Below, in pieces: positions 10,743-23,997 of a stretch of DNA of 64,000 nt. This stretch comes from Enoplolaimus lenunculus. Lineage: Eukaryota; Nematoda; Enoplea; Enoplida; Thoracostomopsidae. Under the pieces are notes generated by a model. The model was not told the DNA's origin, did no database searches, and saw nothing but the letters and a program-made list of their open reading frames with translations. The stretch's first letter is position 1. Each line of letters opens with the position of its first letter. Location of the stretch: contig JASANG010000442.1 of the NCBI GenBank assembly GCA_030248215.1, positions 62,001-126,000 on the forward strand, in the 5' to 3' direction. The translations under genes were made by a program, and so were the position numbers.

Positions 10743-13700
10743 ATGCTTTCCAAATCCGGTCATGAAGCAAATTCACGCAAAGCAGCGAAATCAATGGATA
10801 AGGCATCGGAAAATACAGACAGCATGCCCACCGAAAATGAACAAAAGCAATATTCAAACCACGAAACCGAGTCAGACACGCCACCGAATGGACCACTGAA
10901 AACTTATGACGAAGTACTGGAGTCGCAAGCACCGTGTGGTATATTTCATTGCACTCTGATGATTTGGATGGTTTTGATATCGTTTTTATTCAGCGGTAAG
11001 TCGTCAAGTCGGCAGATATATGTGTGATCGTTTTTAGTTCGGTTTAGTACGCCAACTACTGGGAAAACGAGGAAGCGGCGCGCTCCCGTGAACCAAGTCT
11101 TCAATCTCCCGTTGCCGAAAAATTTATCGACAGCATTTACATAAATGCTATCTTAAAAATTGATTTTTTTGTCTCACTTTTTAAATTTTCTTGCCCCCTA
11201 GTTCACGATGCTGCATTTTGAGTTCCAGAGATTTAAGCGTCACTGCGGATAATTAATGCAATTAATACAAGGACATAGCCAAGATTATAAAGGGGGTAAG
11301 TTTTATAAAAATTTCACGCGGGGGGGGGGGGTATTTTGTTATAAACGGAAAAACTCTCTATAAATATATATCTCTTAAATAAAAAACATAAGAGGTTTTG
11401 ACCCACAAACCAGCGCTGGTAATCTGCACCTCATTTCTCCAGTTCGCTCGCAAAAAATTGCACTTTATGCGTACGTCAGAAAGTCCCCATGCAGCTATTG
11501 GACAAGTCCGCTGCTACAGACAACTTGTAGATGTTCATAGACGTTGATTCACTAGAGTTTAAACATAATCATCAATTGGTGGCAGGTGCCATACGGCATA
11601 CACAGTTGAGAATGCAAGCTGATAATCTCCAGATAGTATTTCAGGTAACACATTCTATATGGTTTACGGTGCGGCAGAAATTGGTCGAAGTGAAGGATGT
11701 CGAAAACATGGCGATCTGCGGTTGGCAATGCGACCGCAAAAACCGGGTCTAAACCGAAGTTGTGTTGTTCCGGATGAATTTTATTCAGTCAAATCACAAT
11801 GGGCACTGTCAGATTATAATGTTGCCATTATTGAAACATTACAAATGGTTAGTCTGGTAGCATTGCATGATGTGCCAGGATTAATAGAACCGAATGGGAC
11901 GATTAAAATTATCGCACCCAGACGTGAAGCTAGTTTAACAGTAACCGATGCTGTTGTTACGTTCTGGCGTACAGCTAACTTTTCATTTTTGATGCAAAAT
12001 CTGATCTCGCATAACAGCCTTAATGAATTATCTGTGGACTCTTACACATTCCCCATCCACACGCTTAGGTTATGGCTTAAACTTATGCTCAGGTTAAGGA
12101 AAATGTCTAGCTAAGTGTAAGCCTGAGCGTTATCCTTAGCGGTTGGCTGAAAGTATACATATGCCGTCCACTGTACACCATCTTAAGATAAATTATATAA
12201 CGGTGTATGCAGGAAGTTGCCACAAATGCCTGTTTACTCCCACTCTGGCTGAGATATTTTAATGACCGTTTGAAATTTTATTGCTTTCTTCTTGAAAATA
12301 TTACTCTTGTAGCTCGCTCGGGCGCTCGGAGTCACTCCAGCCTAAAATTGTTCAATTCAACTTTTTTACAACAATAGCTTATGTTTTTGAACGATCGAAT
12401 TTCTCATTTTTATTCGTCTTTCAACTTGCCTGCGTTGTTGCAAAATTTATTTTAATTGATGATTTCTAGTACGTAAACTACGAAATTTTTTGTGAAAACC
12501 TGCCAATTAGCGAAAGATACTTAGTGAAATTTATCCTTGATTTTTCAATAAAGACCATGCATTGTCGAAATTAGCTAGAGATTACACAAAATTACTGAAC
12601 AATAGAGCTTCAATTGAAATATTTGGAAATGTATTTCGGGGTTGCGCTACAGGTTTTGATGACTCTTTTGCGTTCCGGTGCCTTTTGTCGTTGTGTCCTT
12701 GCATGCGAACGGCAATGCGTCGCCGGATGTTGCCATATACAAAACTACAACAAAAATATTGAAAGCCGCCGTGCTGTGTCGAATAACAAGTACTGCGCAA
12801 CCCTTACGCTGCCGCAAATATTTTGATTTTTGTATTTGGGCTTGTAGCTAGAGGGATAGATGGTTCAGTCCTCATATATAATTTTTATCTTCACTAGAAA
12901 CTTTTTAATTTATCTTACAAGATGCGTCTCAAAATGTTTTGCCCCAGTTTGGCATGTTAACGTAACCAGAGTTGGACATTACCCGCGAGTAAACGTGGGT
13001 CGAGTAAAAAATTTCAGGCGCGGGTATGTTGTTTCTAGTATATAAACCTTCATGTGTAAAATTCATTGGAGCTATAAACGTAAAACTTCATTAAATTGCA
13101 AAACACCAGCAATCTTTACAATTCTGGTTTAACTTCGGTCGCGGGTAAAAGGTGGGTCTCGGGTATATCTTTTCAGCGCGGGTATACCTTCGGGTAAGAA
13201 ATTCATATTTGCGTGGGTAAAGCGCGGGTCGGGTAAAAAATCTTTCCCCACTTCCAAGTCTGAAGATAATTATTGAAAAGTTGGTCCTCTAGCGTATTGA
13301 GTTGGCGACGGGAAACGTGGCTTCTCTACCGTAGTAAGCGGGCTACGGTCCTCGAAATGCTTAAATTTCAGCTGGGTCTATTCGTGGGTTCACTTCTCAT
13401 CGGTCAAGCGTCTGATATGTACGGTCGAAAGCCGACAAATATCGTTTCAATCGTAGGCACTGGTGTCTGTGGTGTGGTATGTGGCTTTGTAACAGATATC
13501 TATTCGTTTACCGGTGTCCGTTTTGCAATCGGAGTCCTTTCCGCGGGTCTTTGGTGCATACATCCGGTTTATATCGCCGAAACAGTTCCATCCAGGTACC
13601 GCATTTTGTTTATTCGAGGTCCACATCCGGTCATCTTTTTTCTGATGGGTATTGTCGGAAGGTTTGCGAGCGATTGGTCAATATTGAGTTGGGTCATCAG

Positions 13701-16324
13701 CGGATTTGCAGCGCCGGCGTTACTCATTAATATGGTATTTCTGCCGGAAAGTCCACGATTTTGGCTCGCTAGAGGCGACGCGGTGAAAGCTGCGCGGATT
13801 TTACGATCACTTGGCGAACATCAGTTTTGCGATATTGGTTCGAGTCGTTGCTGTCGTGCGGTATCGAAGTGTTGTTGTTGTTGTTGTATCTGCGCCAATC
13901 GTGGCGACAACAACAATAGCGATGACGCTACAAGTGCTAAATCAGAAGCTGCGAAAACTTTTACGCTTAAAATGCAACCGTTAGATTCGGAAGACGTTGT
14001 TGATCCAGATGAAAGCGAGAAAACTCCGTTGAAAAGTAAGGATTAGGAGTAGTGGAATTTAAAAGAAATTAAGTCTTTAACACTGGAACAGTTTAGCAAT
14101 GGTGGGATCTAATAGTGGTCACCGGTTAACTCCAGCATAGTTGTAGTAAATTGCTCGCTCATGGTCACTTATTGCTACAGTTACGCTTACTCTAAAGATT
14201 TAGGCTCAGGCAAAGACTTAGGACGGCGCTACACGAGTCGTACGGTGCTGTCCGTCGCCATCAGTTGCAGTCTCTCGCCGTCCGAAACCATGTAACATCC
14301 TACGCAAGTACTTCGCGTACCCGATCGCACAATAACGGACGGTGATGGACGGCAACTTACGGCTATTGACGGCAACTTACGGCTATTGACGGCGAGGATG
14401 ATAGGGCTGCCTACCTTGTGGAGGAAGCGTGTGAATGCCAAATTAACTAACATTAATATTCAGAGAACCATTAATTGCGAAATTTCCTTAGAGTTTGCGT
14501 CGAGTGGTAAACATATTAACGTCTAATGAGAAATTCTTGGATGTGTTGCTTTTCTACACTTCCTATAGTTTTATGTAAATATTGCTGAAACTTGCAAAAC
14601 ACTGAACCCGAATGTAAAAGTTTTTCAAATGACGTATTTTTAAAATAATGGCGGATATCAATTTTTGCCTTAACTCTTGATATGTGTTTTACCTACGTAC
14701 AGAATTAGATATTAGAATCTGATCTGCGCTGTTGCGCATCAAAGCAGTAAATAATTTAAACTTAAACGATGCTCAGACTAAAACGCAGCTACTAACAAAT
14801 ATTTGTGATAGTTTTTTTGCATTATTGCAATAGTTTGTGCAAAAGCGTTTAAAGCAGCATAATCCTTAAAACAAATCAACTCGTGCACAATTCCTTCCAC
14901 ATTTACACTTAGGCTTGGAGGGTTACGGTTTATTAAGGGCTTACCTTAGCATTTACCAATGCCTAAGTTTACGTCTAAGCTTTAACCTTAAAAGTAAGGA
15001 TCAAAATGGGAAACGTATACAAGAGCCGATTATTTTTATTGTTCTTCTATCGTCAACGTATTTGGTTGTGTTTTTTAGAAGGCAAAACGCGCATTACGTT
15101 TTCATACTGGCATCTGTTCTACAGCAAAGAAGCCACCGCTATCCTGTTGGTACTGGTATTTTCAAATTTTGTCACATCCGCTCAATATTACGGATTTATG
15201 TTTCATTTGTCAAATTTATCCGGTGAAACGTACATGAATTTTTGGCTACTTGCAGCGACTAATTTAGTTGTCATTGGTCTGATTGTCACGTTAGACGTCG
15301 CAGTACCTGCGTGCGGCCGCATTTTCTTTCATCAAGTTGGCCTTTGGGGTCCGTTGCTGTCGTCAATATTTTTGATCGCCGCGTATCATACAACGCTCGA
15401 TCATGATTATGTATGGCTTACACGTGTGTTTGTATTTGTTGCAATTGCGATGGCTGATTTTGCTATGGGAGGTAAATGTGGTCAGTCATTATAAAATGAC
15501 TAACATTTTTGAATAAATTTCAGATAGGTATATTTTAAGCTAATTAAACGCACTATGCTTTTGTACACTTCATCCTCAAATTCAAGTTAAGGCGTATAGG
15601 ATTATGAAAATGCTTAGGCATAGGCACAGTTTAGGTAAACCTTTACCGATACCTACGCATAAGCATGACCCTAAGCAGTGGAGAAAGTGTACAAGAGCCG
15701 GAGAATACATTAAACTACTTCAGATGTGTTATATTTTGAATAATATTGCAATCAACTCGTGTATTGCGTATGTTATATACATAACCAGATGCTTAATGTT
15801 AAATTAATAAACGTTTGAGTGAGAACGGGCACATTTAGGGTTTTCTGCTGTGGCTCAACCTGTTTTAGCATTTCAAATTTATTATTTTCGTAACGGCCTA
15901 TGTTAATTTGAGAGCCATAGCTTGGGTCAAGGCGTTGGTTTACACTTTTTTAAACGCTTACGGTTGGTCTTAACACCCTCGAAATATGGTAAACCTACAG
16001 TTACGGCCATAAAAGAAAGTATTGACGATGGTAACGAAAATAAATAATTTATTTGTCACCACAGGCATTCTTGCAATGTCCGCAGAAGCGTTTCCAACCG
16101 ACCTCCGCAACATGGGCAATGCGCTGTGTCAGTTTGGTGGTAACATCGGTAAACTGATTGCGCCGTTAATCGTGTCAACGTATCACCATCACGCGTCAAC
16201 TCCATTCATTATGTTCGCGTCGTTGTTAATGATGAACATTTTCGCTGGATTAATGTGTTTACATGAAACTAAAAACAAACCGTTACTGGATCATCGTCGC
16301 ATTAGCGTTGTTTCTATGAAATAA
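10743..16324 (+). CDS. SLC22-type organic ion transporter (major facilitator)
   Basis: Five exons: 10743-10995, 11645-11847, 13372-14035, 15079-15471 and 16065-16324, all GT-AG with matching phase, giving 590 residues (family about 550). The first transmembrane segment is near residues 65-85, after a polar N-terminus with the family-like YDEVLE motif. Residues 86-152 form the large extracellular loop. The major-facilitator signature ASDMYGRKP is at about 165-173 and PESPR, typical of the SLC22 family after helix 6, at 277-281. The last exon carries AEAFPTDLRNMG, matching the family's EL-PT-xRN-G motif. The middle cytoplasmic loop is unusual: a run of cysteines (CCCCCC, encoded by a TGT repeat) followed by an acidic, Ser/Asp-rich stretch. 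A plasma-membrane uniporter or exchanger for organic cations or anions is expected; the substrate cannot be told. The start is the ATG three bases after a CAG. Intron 2 contains a MITE, and intron 1 a run of 12 G at 11320-11331. Confidence 0.9.
12967..13262. mobile_element. hAT-like MITE in SLC22 intron 2
   Basis: Ends CAGAGTTGGACATTACCCG and CCACTTCCAAGTCTG, i.e. inverted CAGA-TTGGA. Subterminal GCGGGTA repeats occur throughout (GCGCGGGTATA, GTGGGTCTCGGGTA). The flanks AACGTAAC and AAGATAAT match at 5 of 8 positions, fitting an old 8-bp target duplication. It ends 109 bp before the next exon. Confidence 0.6.
14218..14415. mobile_element. MITE of the TTAGGGTGGCGCTACACT family
   Basis: Starts TTAGGACGGCGCTACACG and contains GACGGTGATGGACGG and a direct repeat ACGGCAACTTACGGCTATTG (14351 region). 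The right end is degraded (TAGGGCTGCCTACCTT). In SLC22 intron 3. Confidence 0.5.
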
Positions 16325-16343
16325 ACTGAAAAAAAAATTGAAT

Positions 16344-16582
16344 TAGGGTGGCGCTACACTTTTGATGACGTCCGGCGCTGTCCGTCAACGTCCGGCGCCG
16401 TCCGGTCCGATTTGTTACCTCAGGTCACCGTGCAGTATTGTACGTTAATTACTCACGTACCATACCGTGCGGTGACGGACGGCGCCGGACGATGACGAAC
16501 GTCACCAGACAGTGACTGACAACTGCGGACCGTGACGGACGGCGCCGCACGGTCCCGCACGATAAGTATAACGCTGCTCTTA
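16344..16582. mobile_element. MITE of the TTAGGGTGGCGCTACACT family
   Basis: Left TTAGGGTGGCGCTACACT and right AGTATAACGCTGCTCTTA form an imperfect 18-bp terminal inverted repeat. The interior is dominated by GGACGGCGCCGGACG-like palindromes. It starts about 20 bp after the SLC22 stop codon, so it probably lies in or replaces the 3' UTR. Confidence 0.65.
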
Positions 16583-18384
16583 CGGTTGTGCATTTTCCCC
16601 ACGTTTTTTTGAAGTTTTGAGTTTCCTTGTAGAGCGCAGTGTAAACTCTGTGCTTAACGCCACCGAAGACCGCGTCACGCTGGCGTATGATACTCCGAGT
16701 CATTATTGAAAGAAATTTTAACACCGTTGCACTCAGGTAACGTCCGTAGCATCCTTCAGCTATATTTTATGGAAATATTTGTTGTCGCCCGACATCATGA
16801 AGCATTTTGCGCAAATTGTCGCACGGCGTCAGATGACACCAAATATCGCCACTAGAATGCAACCGGAAGCACAATATACATGAGTTTGATGTTACCAATC
16901 TACCGGAACCGGAAGCTGTGCCGCAGTTGAAGTGAAATTAGGTAGCTAAAATGATGTTTAATTTACTAATTTTGGCAAATATATAAGTGTAAAATCATTG
17001 CGAAAAACTTTGTTCATGGTTTATTTTCTAACAAATCTCAAGAATTATTAACTCATCAAAATCGTATACCAAAAGTTAAAGCAGAAATTTTGTAGAACTA
17101 TGAAAATTACACCACCGAAATTGTCGCAACTTTCAGCAGAAATCCTACAATGCCGGAGGTCAATTTTTTACCAGTGCAGGAGACGGAGGCACACCTCCGC
17201 TTGTACCATGTCTCCCACTCAATACTATGCACAATAATTTTTTACATGTAATGTACGGAAAATTTGTGCCGGACGGCAAGTATAGCACAACCCTTATTTG
17301 CGTACAAGATGGTTTGTTTTGGTTTCGCCGTCCCCACACCTATCGAAATTGTGTAAAAAGTATATATAATTAACGTTACCGAGTTGGGCCTATGTATAGA
17401 ACATGGCTGTAACACTTGTATACTTAAGCATATTCGTAGCCTAAGTTTATGCAAAAATAGTATAGAGCTTAACCTTAGCCTATTTCAGTCCACAGAAATA
17501 CGCTCCGCCTCTGTTCTTTAAATTGGCCCCGAGTTATAAGCGAAATCTAACAAATCTCCTAAAATTGTTATGTAATTTATTTGGAATTTTACCTTTATAT
17601 GAACTGTCTCAATTTGTTGACTTTTATGATCCAATTAGTAATTTTGGCCCGCAGCTCATTTTTGAACTCGTAAAAATAAATGAAGAGACTTGTGTTGATT
17701 CAGTCCAAAACTAGAAACACTGGATTCTTATTACTTCCATCTTATTCGGGTAACTGCAGTACTCAATTGAGCGAAAGATTCAAGCTTTCATATTCAGGCG
17801 GTAATGGTATATTAAACGTCTTTCGTCTTGAAGTATTGAATTTAACTGCATTTCCCTGGTTAAAAATATAATTGAATATGGTTTAACCTGATTATTTTTC
17901 GTTTATGTGGTTACAATAAAATACAACTATGACGTGGTTGCATTCGGCACTAGGACGTCGTGCTCCCCTATCTGACGTGGCTTTTATTTGAAAAATATAT
18001 TTCAATGATAAAATAAAATGCTCTTATGGGCATTTTGAGTTTTTGTACACTTTTCCTAAGCTTATGCCTGATGCTAAGCCAAAGTCTAAAGCCAAAGTCT
18101 AATGCCAAAATATAAAGCTTAACTCTTAGTGTAAGTTTAAACAAACACTACTTCTATAGTCACATGACAAAATGGAACAGTTTTCAAAACCGGGGAATAT
18201 GTACTTATATACAAAAAAGAGCCGACATTTTGGTCATAGCCAGTTTAAAATTGGAAATAAATAAGCGTCTTTTACAGTAAACTGTAAAAATTTCAAGAAA
18301 TTCAGCAATAGAGTTTTTTCCAACATATTTCGTATGCGCAACAATTTTCCTGAAGTTTTTGATACATTTTACGAATTCTAAAAT

Positions 18385-18776
18385 CAGGGTGTAACCGGAC
18401 AACCGTTTATGCAAAAGTCGGTGTCCGTTTCCGTTATAGAAGTACCGGAAATTCTGTTAATTTTGTACTCAAAATTAGTTAATAATCACGTACTTATATA
18501 AATCCGCAAATTTTTCACAGCAACTATGCAGCAATTGGTTGATATATGAAATAAAAAATACAATATTCATTCAAAATCTTAAAAATTTTTGGTGAGTTCG
18601 GTATTTTTTCTTCAAAAGTTTAGAAAGCCAAGCGACGATTTTCATGCTCAAAAGGTGTTGTTTGAAAATTGAAATAACTTTGAAACTTTTATACTTCAAT
18701 ATCCGTTTTGTGTTTCTGTTATTTTGATCGCTATTCATTTCCATTTTCGTTGTTTTAACTGCCCGTTTGCACCCTG
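18385..18776. mobile_element. hAT-like MITE
   Basis: Begins CAGGGTGTAACCGG and ends GCCCGTTTGCACCCTG. Flanks TCTAAAAT (18377-18384) and ACTAAAAA (18777-18784) match at 6 of 8 positions. The right half (TTTGAAACTTTTATACTTCA onward) is repeated, diverged, at 5770-5872 and 35150-35250. Confidence 0.7.
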
Positions 18777-19494
18777 ACTAAAAAAATAAAACGCACTACT
18801 AAATACTCATTCTATCTTTTAATTTGATATATCTACGCGCAGTTGACTTCTTTGCAAAACTTCTTTTGTTTTAGCAAAGATTTGATATTTTTGTCCTATG
18901 GGATTATAATTAAATGTAAACTCAGAGAGATTAATCGTTTACCGAAAAACCGCATTTTCAGGGGCCAAAAATCTGATTGACCATAACTTAAAATTGCATA
19001 ACTGCAAAAGCCAATCATTTTTTGTACAGGTCAATATTTCTAGATCAGCATTTATATACAGTTATGACATCGATATATATTTATTGCTTCAAGTATATGT
19101 TTTACTAAATAGAATTATTTGCTAATAATTGTAACTCACGTATAGCTACTATATAATTGGTTAATCGACTTCTCCATTTCTGACAGCTATGGTGGCGCTA
19201 CACTGTTAGACAATTTTAATGCTTTTCAGCGCGCGAACCGCCAGGCGTCGTTCGGAACAAAAGACATCGCATAGAAATTGCCATGCTATAGCGGACGGCA
19301 GTAAAGTGGTGGTGTTGAACTGCAACAGGACTGAGCCGATGATACTAGTGGTGAATACGCGCCAAAGCCAAAGGTCACTAAACATGTTGTTGAGCATATT
19401 TCCAACTGAGGCTCTTAAACCAAAAATGCGTTTTAAAGTGATTTTTCTGAATTAATTTTAGTTTTCAGTATTTGTACAGTTTTCAGTTTCACAG

Positions 19495-19600
19495 CTTTAA
19501 CTGTATACCTAAACCCAATGTAAGCCTAAGCCAAAACTTACCCACAAGCCGAATACTAGTCCTATGCTAAACGTAAGCCTTAAGCCGAAGCTTAGCGAAA
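19495..19600. repeat. TTAGGC-rich interspersed repeat
   Basis: AACCCAATGTAAGCCTAAGC, then AAGCCGAAGCTTAGC: degenerate CCTAAG-related units without regular spacing. Confidence 0.5.
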
Positions 19601-20689
19601 ACATAGAGCGGAATTTGTACACCTTCTCCACCCAGATTTTCGAGATTTCCATCCATTTTGGCAAACCATAGGCTCAGGATTAGGCTTATAGATTTAAGGA
19701 ATTTAGGTTGTACAAGTGCTCTTACTAACCGCTTCCATTGTAATTCCATCGTATAATAGTATTTGATTGCCAAAACGTGCGACTTTTCCGTTTGACATCC
19801 CCGTACGCACAACATACTACCGTGAGAAAAGCTGCAACAATGGTTGTGAATACGAGCAATTTGCGATGCAAGAATCGACGATGTTTACTTGAACGTTGAT
19901 TTGTTATGCAAAACTATTTTTAACTCTAAAACTCAAATTTTGTAAAATCAGCGACACAAGTCAACAAACTGTATAATAGACATGGTTTACAGAAATAATT
20001 GTGCTAAGTTGCAGAGGCGTGCCATGAAGTTTGGGTAGGCTTAGCCGCGGCAGTATAAAAACGACTAAAATATTGCTTAATATAGAATTGGTGAATCGGT
20101 GGCGATGGCTCAATATTGCGTTGTTTTTTACTGAATAGTATATAATGGCAACGTGTCCACGTACCCTGGCTTCTCCAAATGAATTAGCAATTGTATTGCC
20201 AAAAATAATATGTAGACTTTTAAAGTGCAAAACGGACCGCTCTGCATGCCATATATTTACAAAATCAGACGTTTATGGATATTGAAAATCTACTGCCTGC
20301 ATAAACTTTGCATTTACTCTAAATATGACATATTGTAGTTGAAAAGCGTTAAAGCTCTGAAAAGGCTTTGTTGCTTTTGTGTGTTTTTACAAGTGGATAT
20401 ATTTTAATTGGTTTGAAAATAGTTGAAAAGGTGCAAAACGTTAGAGAAATTTGTACTACGAAAAGGAGTGGTGACCAGTCACTTTCTGTTACTTCCCTAA
20501 ATCCATCCTTGTATACATAGGCTTACGCGTAGGGGATTAGGATTAGGGTTAGATTTTAGTGAGCAGGCTCGTATAGTGAACATAATCCGTCGTATTCGTT
20601 TGCATTATTAAGACCGGACATTGTGTACATGTTATATAGCCCGACCATGAACATTTGGACCAATGTATGGAACAGGGACGAAATAGAAG

Positions 20690-20950
20690 TATAAGCATAT
20701 TCCTAAGCCTAAGCCTAAGCGTCACTGCAAAAACCAGTCGAATTTGACTCTGTCGGAGTCAAATTTGACTCAGTTTGTGTAGTCCCGTAGAATCTATTTT
20801 ACGAAGAGATAAAATTTGACTCGCCTTTTTAGCGGTTTAAGAATGAGCTTATACCTAAGTCTTAACCTAAAGCCCGAGCAAAAAATAGTCTAAAGCTTAA
20901 AGCTTACTCTATGCCAGTCCCACGGAATAACGTTCCGCTCCTGATATTTA
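20690..20950. repeat. TTAGGC-rich repeat, interleaved with a CACTG element
   Basis: CATATTCCTAAGCCTAAGC at 20697, then, after about 110 bp of CACTG-element sequence, AGCTTATACCTAAGTC and CAGTCCCACGGAATAACG. The same order without interruption is seen at 4770-4850, so one repeat appears to have been inserted into another. Confidence 0.5.
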
Positions 20951-21390
20951 CATGGGCCAACATTTGAAATATACAAACACCTATAGACGCATTTCAATCT
21001 GAATTGGTTGACAATCGCTCAGTATGTTTATATATGTTTAAATCGCATCGCAAACTACTTAAGTTTTGAATTGCCATAATTGCAAAAAGACTGCATTTAA
21101 AATTGGAAGAAAATACATAAATGGCCTCCTTCTAAATGAATGCGGCATCAGACAAAATTGTAAACATTTTTGTGATTTTGCGACTCCTCTACGAAAAAAT
21201 GATGAGTCAACTTGACTCTCCGAAATAGGCTCTATGGGAATACACAGAGTCAAATTCGATTCTGCTGGAGTCAAATGTACGACTCAGTGTGTCGAATCTG
21301 ACTCTGTCGAAGTCGAATTTTACTCGGTTTGTGTAGACCGGTAGAGCCTACTTCGGAGACAGTTAATTTGACTTACCATTTTTTGCACTG
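20723..21390. mobile_element. CACTG-ended palindromic element, interrupted
   Basis: Begins CACTGCAAAAACCAGTCG and ends CCATTTTTTGCACTG. Its GTCAAATTTGACTCAGTTTG and GTAGAGCCTA-type blocks match the compact 148-bp copy at 59953-60100. It is longer because TTAGGC-rich and other sequence lies between the two halves. Confidence 0.55.
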
Positions 21391-21894
21391 GGCTTACGGT
21401 ACTATATAAAATACCAATACTAAACCAAAACTGCGTGTAAGATATTTTTGTGCCCAATTAAAACTCTATATAGATTTGTTGGTAATTTTTATCAGACAGG
21501 GCTCTATAAGAAAATGGCTTGTGACAATAACTACTCATAAGGTTTGTTATGGTACAAATTTTGATGAAAACATGGTTGACTAAACTGTAAACCTGGAACT
21601 AAATTCCAAATCTTTCTTATAGTGTGTAACTCTTGCGGTTCCACATAGCACATAATGTGACACCGGGTGTTACGGTTTTGGCCAATTAAATTAAACTATA
21701 AGCGGATCATTTTTGTTGTCGGACACATAGTTTCATGCTTCGTACAGGTTGTACCCCCCTCTAAATAAAGGAGGATATGTCAAAACGCAACGCGTGCGGT
21801 GTTCACTCTTTTCTACACAGAATGTACCCAGTTACGTACTGTTGTTGAAGCATGCATCATCCACTCTTGCTATTATCAATATCAAGGAAGTATT

Positions 21895-22115
21895 CGAATC
21901 TAAATGTGTCTTGTTGACGGCGTTTACGATAACCACTCGGCACTCACCGAAAAGAGCTTGATGCTCGAGCCCGAGGGGTTACTCGTTTGTTGTAGAGATA
22001 TTGCATTGCATATGCACATAATGTACATAATGTTTACTGCGCATAATGTTTCACATACACAATTTGCGATTTTGCTGAACTCCATCCCACGTGAAAAAAG
22101 GTTAATACATGTTTA
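21895..22115. repeat. Diverged tRNA-like repeat fragment
   Basis: GATAACCACTCGGCACTCACCGAAAAGAGCTTGATGCTCG-like order (key parts: CCACTCGGCAC, GAGCTTGATGCTCGAG, CCGAGGGG) parallels the tRNA-like half of the elements at 5991-6555. Confidence 0.4.
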
Positions 22116-23997
22116 GCAAAGTGCGCAAAGGGCTAACTCGTGCGGCTAGAACAATTAGATAGAAAGGTCTTTATGACCCCTCAGAAGAATGGAATCGGAG
22201 GATAGTTGGAAGCGCAGGCCTATCAAACTTAGAGTTTTGTAATTAATTATCATTCACATCAATATATTGCTACATGGTTGCAAAAATTCAAATTGTCCAG
22301 TCTGTTCAACTCAATCGGGTACAAAAACACCAATGTAAATTGAAATTTAGTACAGTGTATAGATTGCGCTTCAACAGTATTTCTTGTCCTGAGTCCGTAG
22401 AAAACATGTCCTAGGATTTGTGTTTGCGGTTTTCAGACGATCGGCGGACACAAACTTCGCACTGTTAAAGTAGGTATTAACAGAGGTGGGGCTCCAAAAT
22501 GGAGGTAAAATTTTTACATCCATATAAACCAGGGTTGATTTTTGCCGGAAAAATTGAATCGACCAAAAAACAGGTTTTTCCGCTTTTTTCGGAAAAAACG
22601 GAAAAATTGAAAAATCATATTGTAGTGCTCCCGCAAGCGCAATAACTTTGATGGATGATTTGTCCATTGGAAAAAGGGCTTTGGAAGGATCAAATTACTA
22701 TTTTGTTAAGCATCAACATTTGATAAAACGCATGACGATGTATACTGCACACACTTCAGAGCTGTCCTATACCTAAAATGGTGCATGTGCCAGCTAAGGT
22801 GGCCACAAACTTGCGAAGTTGAGTCCTACAAAAAATTTGCAACCATGATTTGCAGTTTTATTGGTATATGAAAAATTATTTTATTTTGAAGTTAGGTTAC
22901 GAATTAAATACCATATATGTCAGCAAACAATGTTGCATCAAAAAGAAATATAAAAACCTCAAATGAATACAGCAGTCACTTTAAGATTAAAGAAGCATAT
23001 AGTAGCACGGATGCAACTGGATTGTCCCGTTTTCGAAAACTTTTCCGCTAACAATCGTTTGACTAATAACGCGGATGTCGAATGGCCAGAATTCCAAAAC
23101 CAAACGTTACTAAGCAAGACATGGCACATATCTCAGGCTTGAGATTGCTATCTGTAAATTAGAGATAAAACAGTTTTCCTCCTTACAACTATTAAGAAAA
23201 TGGAAGACTTGAATTAATACCGTGACGGGGAACTAAATTGATGTCTTTGGGGTAATGTTAATTAATCGTAAAAATAGTAAAACTATGTGAACAGCAGCGA
23301 ATTTAACAACGGGTGAATCAACTGCCGAGATTTTAGCAAACGAGCAGATCGATCGCAAAGTTAAACGTAATTTTAGAATTAAATTCTAATAAATACAAGG
23401 TTTTGGTTTTAAAAATCAGGGGACTGTTACCTCGCGCTGCGTTCTTATGGCACACTTGCGTAAAACGCATGGAAAAATTACTTTTTTGTTGTCTAAGAAG
23501 CGTCTAAAATGCTAGTTATCATAGAAAATGAATGGTAAGTAATTATTCTGAATATTCTAATATTCAGTTTTGACTTAAGCAATGTGATATTATATGGGAA
23601 ACCCTAAATCACATAATGGTGTAAAGCATAAAGACTGGGATAATCCTAACCTGTTGATTATAATGTTGCCGGATATTAACGGATATTGATTTTTACCCTA
23701 AACAGAAACTGGTGTTCGGATACACTCTGCGTGCTCGCCTTTGCATTTTTAGTGTTGAGTATAACATCAACCCTCTTCACTGTGATTTTTTGTCAAATTA
23801 AAAGGTTCATTAAAAATGATGTTTGAAATATTTACAACGCAAGAGTTATAAGAATGCACTACGATATTAAATGAACTATTCAACTCCGCAGATATTTTCT
23901 CCTAATTTGCAGACTTTCTACAGGTAAGTTTATTGTTAAACCGGTTAATACTAATCAAAGCCTATATTTATATTTGAATGCCTAAATAAAAAGACCA

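Noticed and set aside
10561-10932. 123-residue minus-strand frame over the start of the SLC22 gene
   Set aside because: It is antisense to a well-supported exon and to a TTAGGC-type repeat.
20690-20720. True interstitial telomere
   Set aside because: Only three hexamers in a row, surrounded by interspersed-repeat sequence, and many similar degenerate blocks occur elsewhere.
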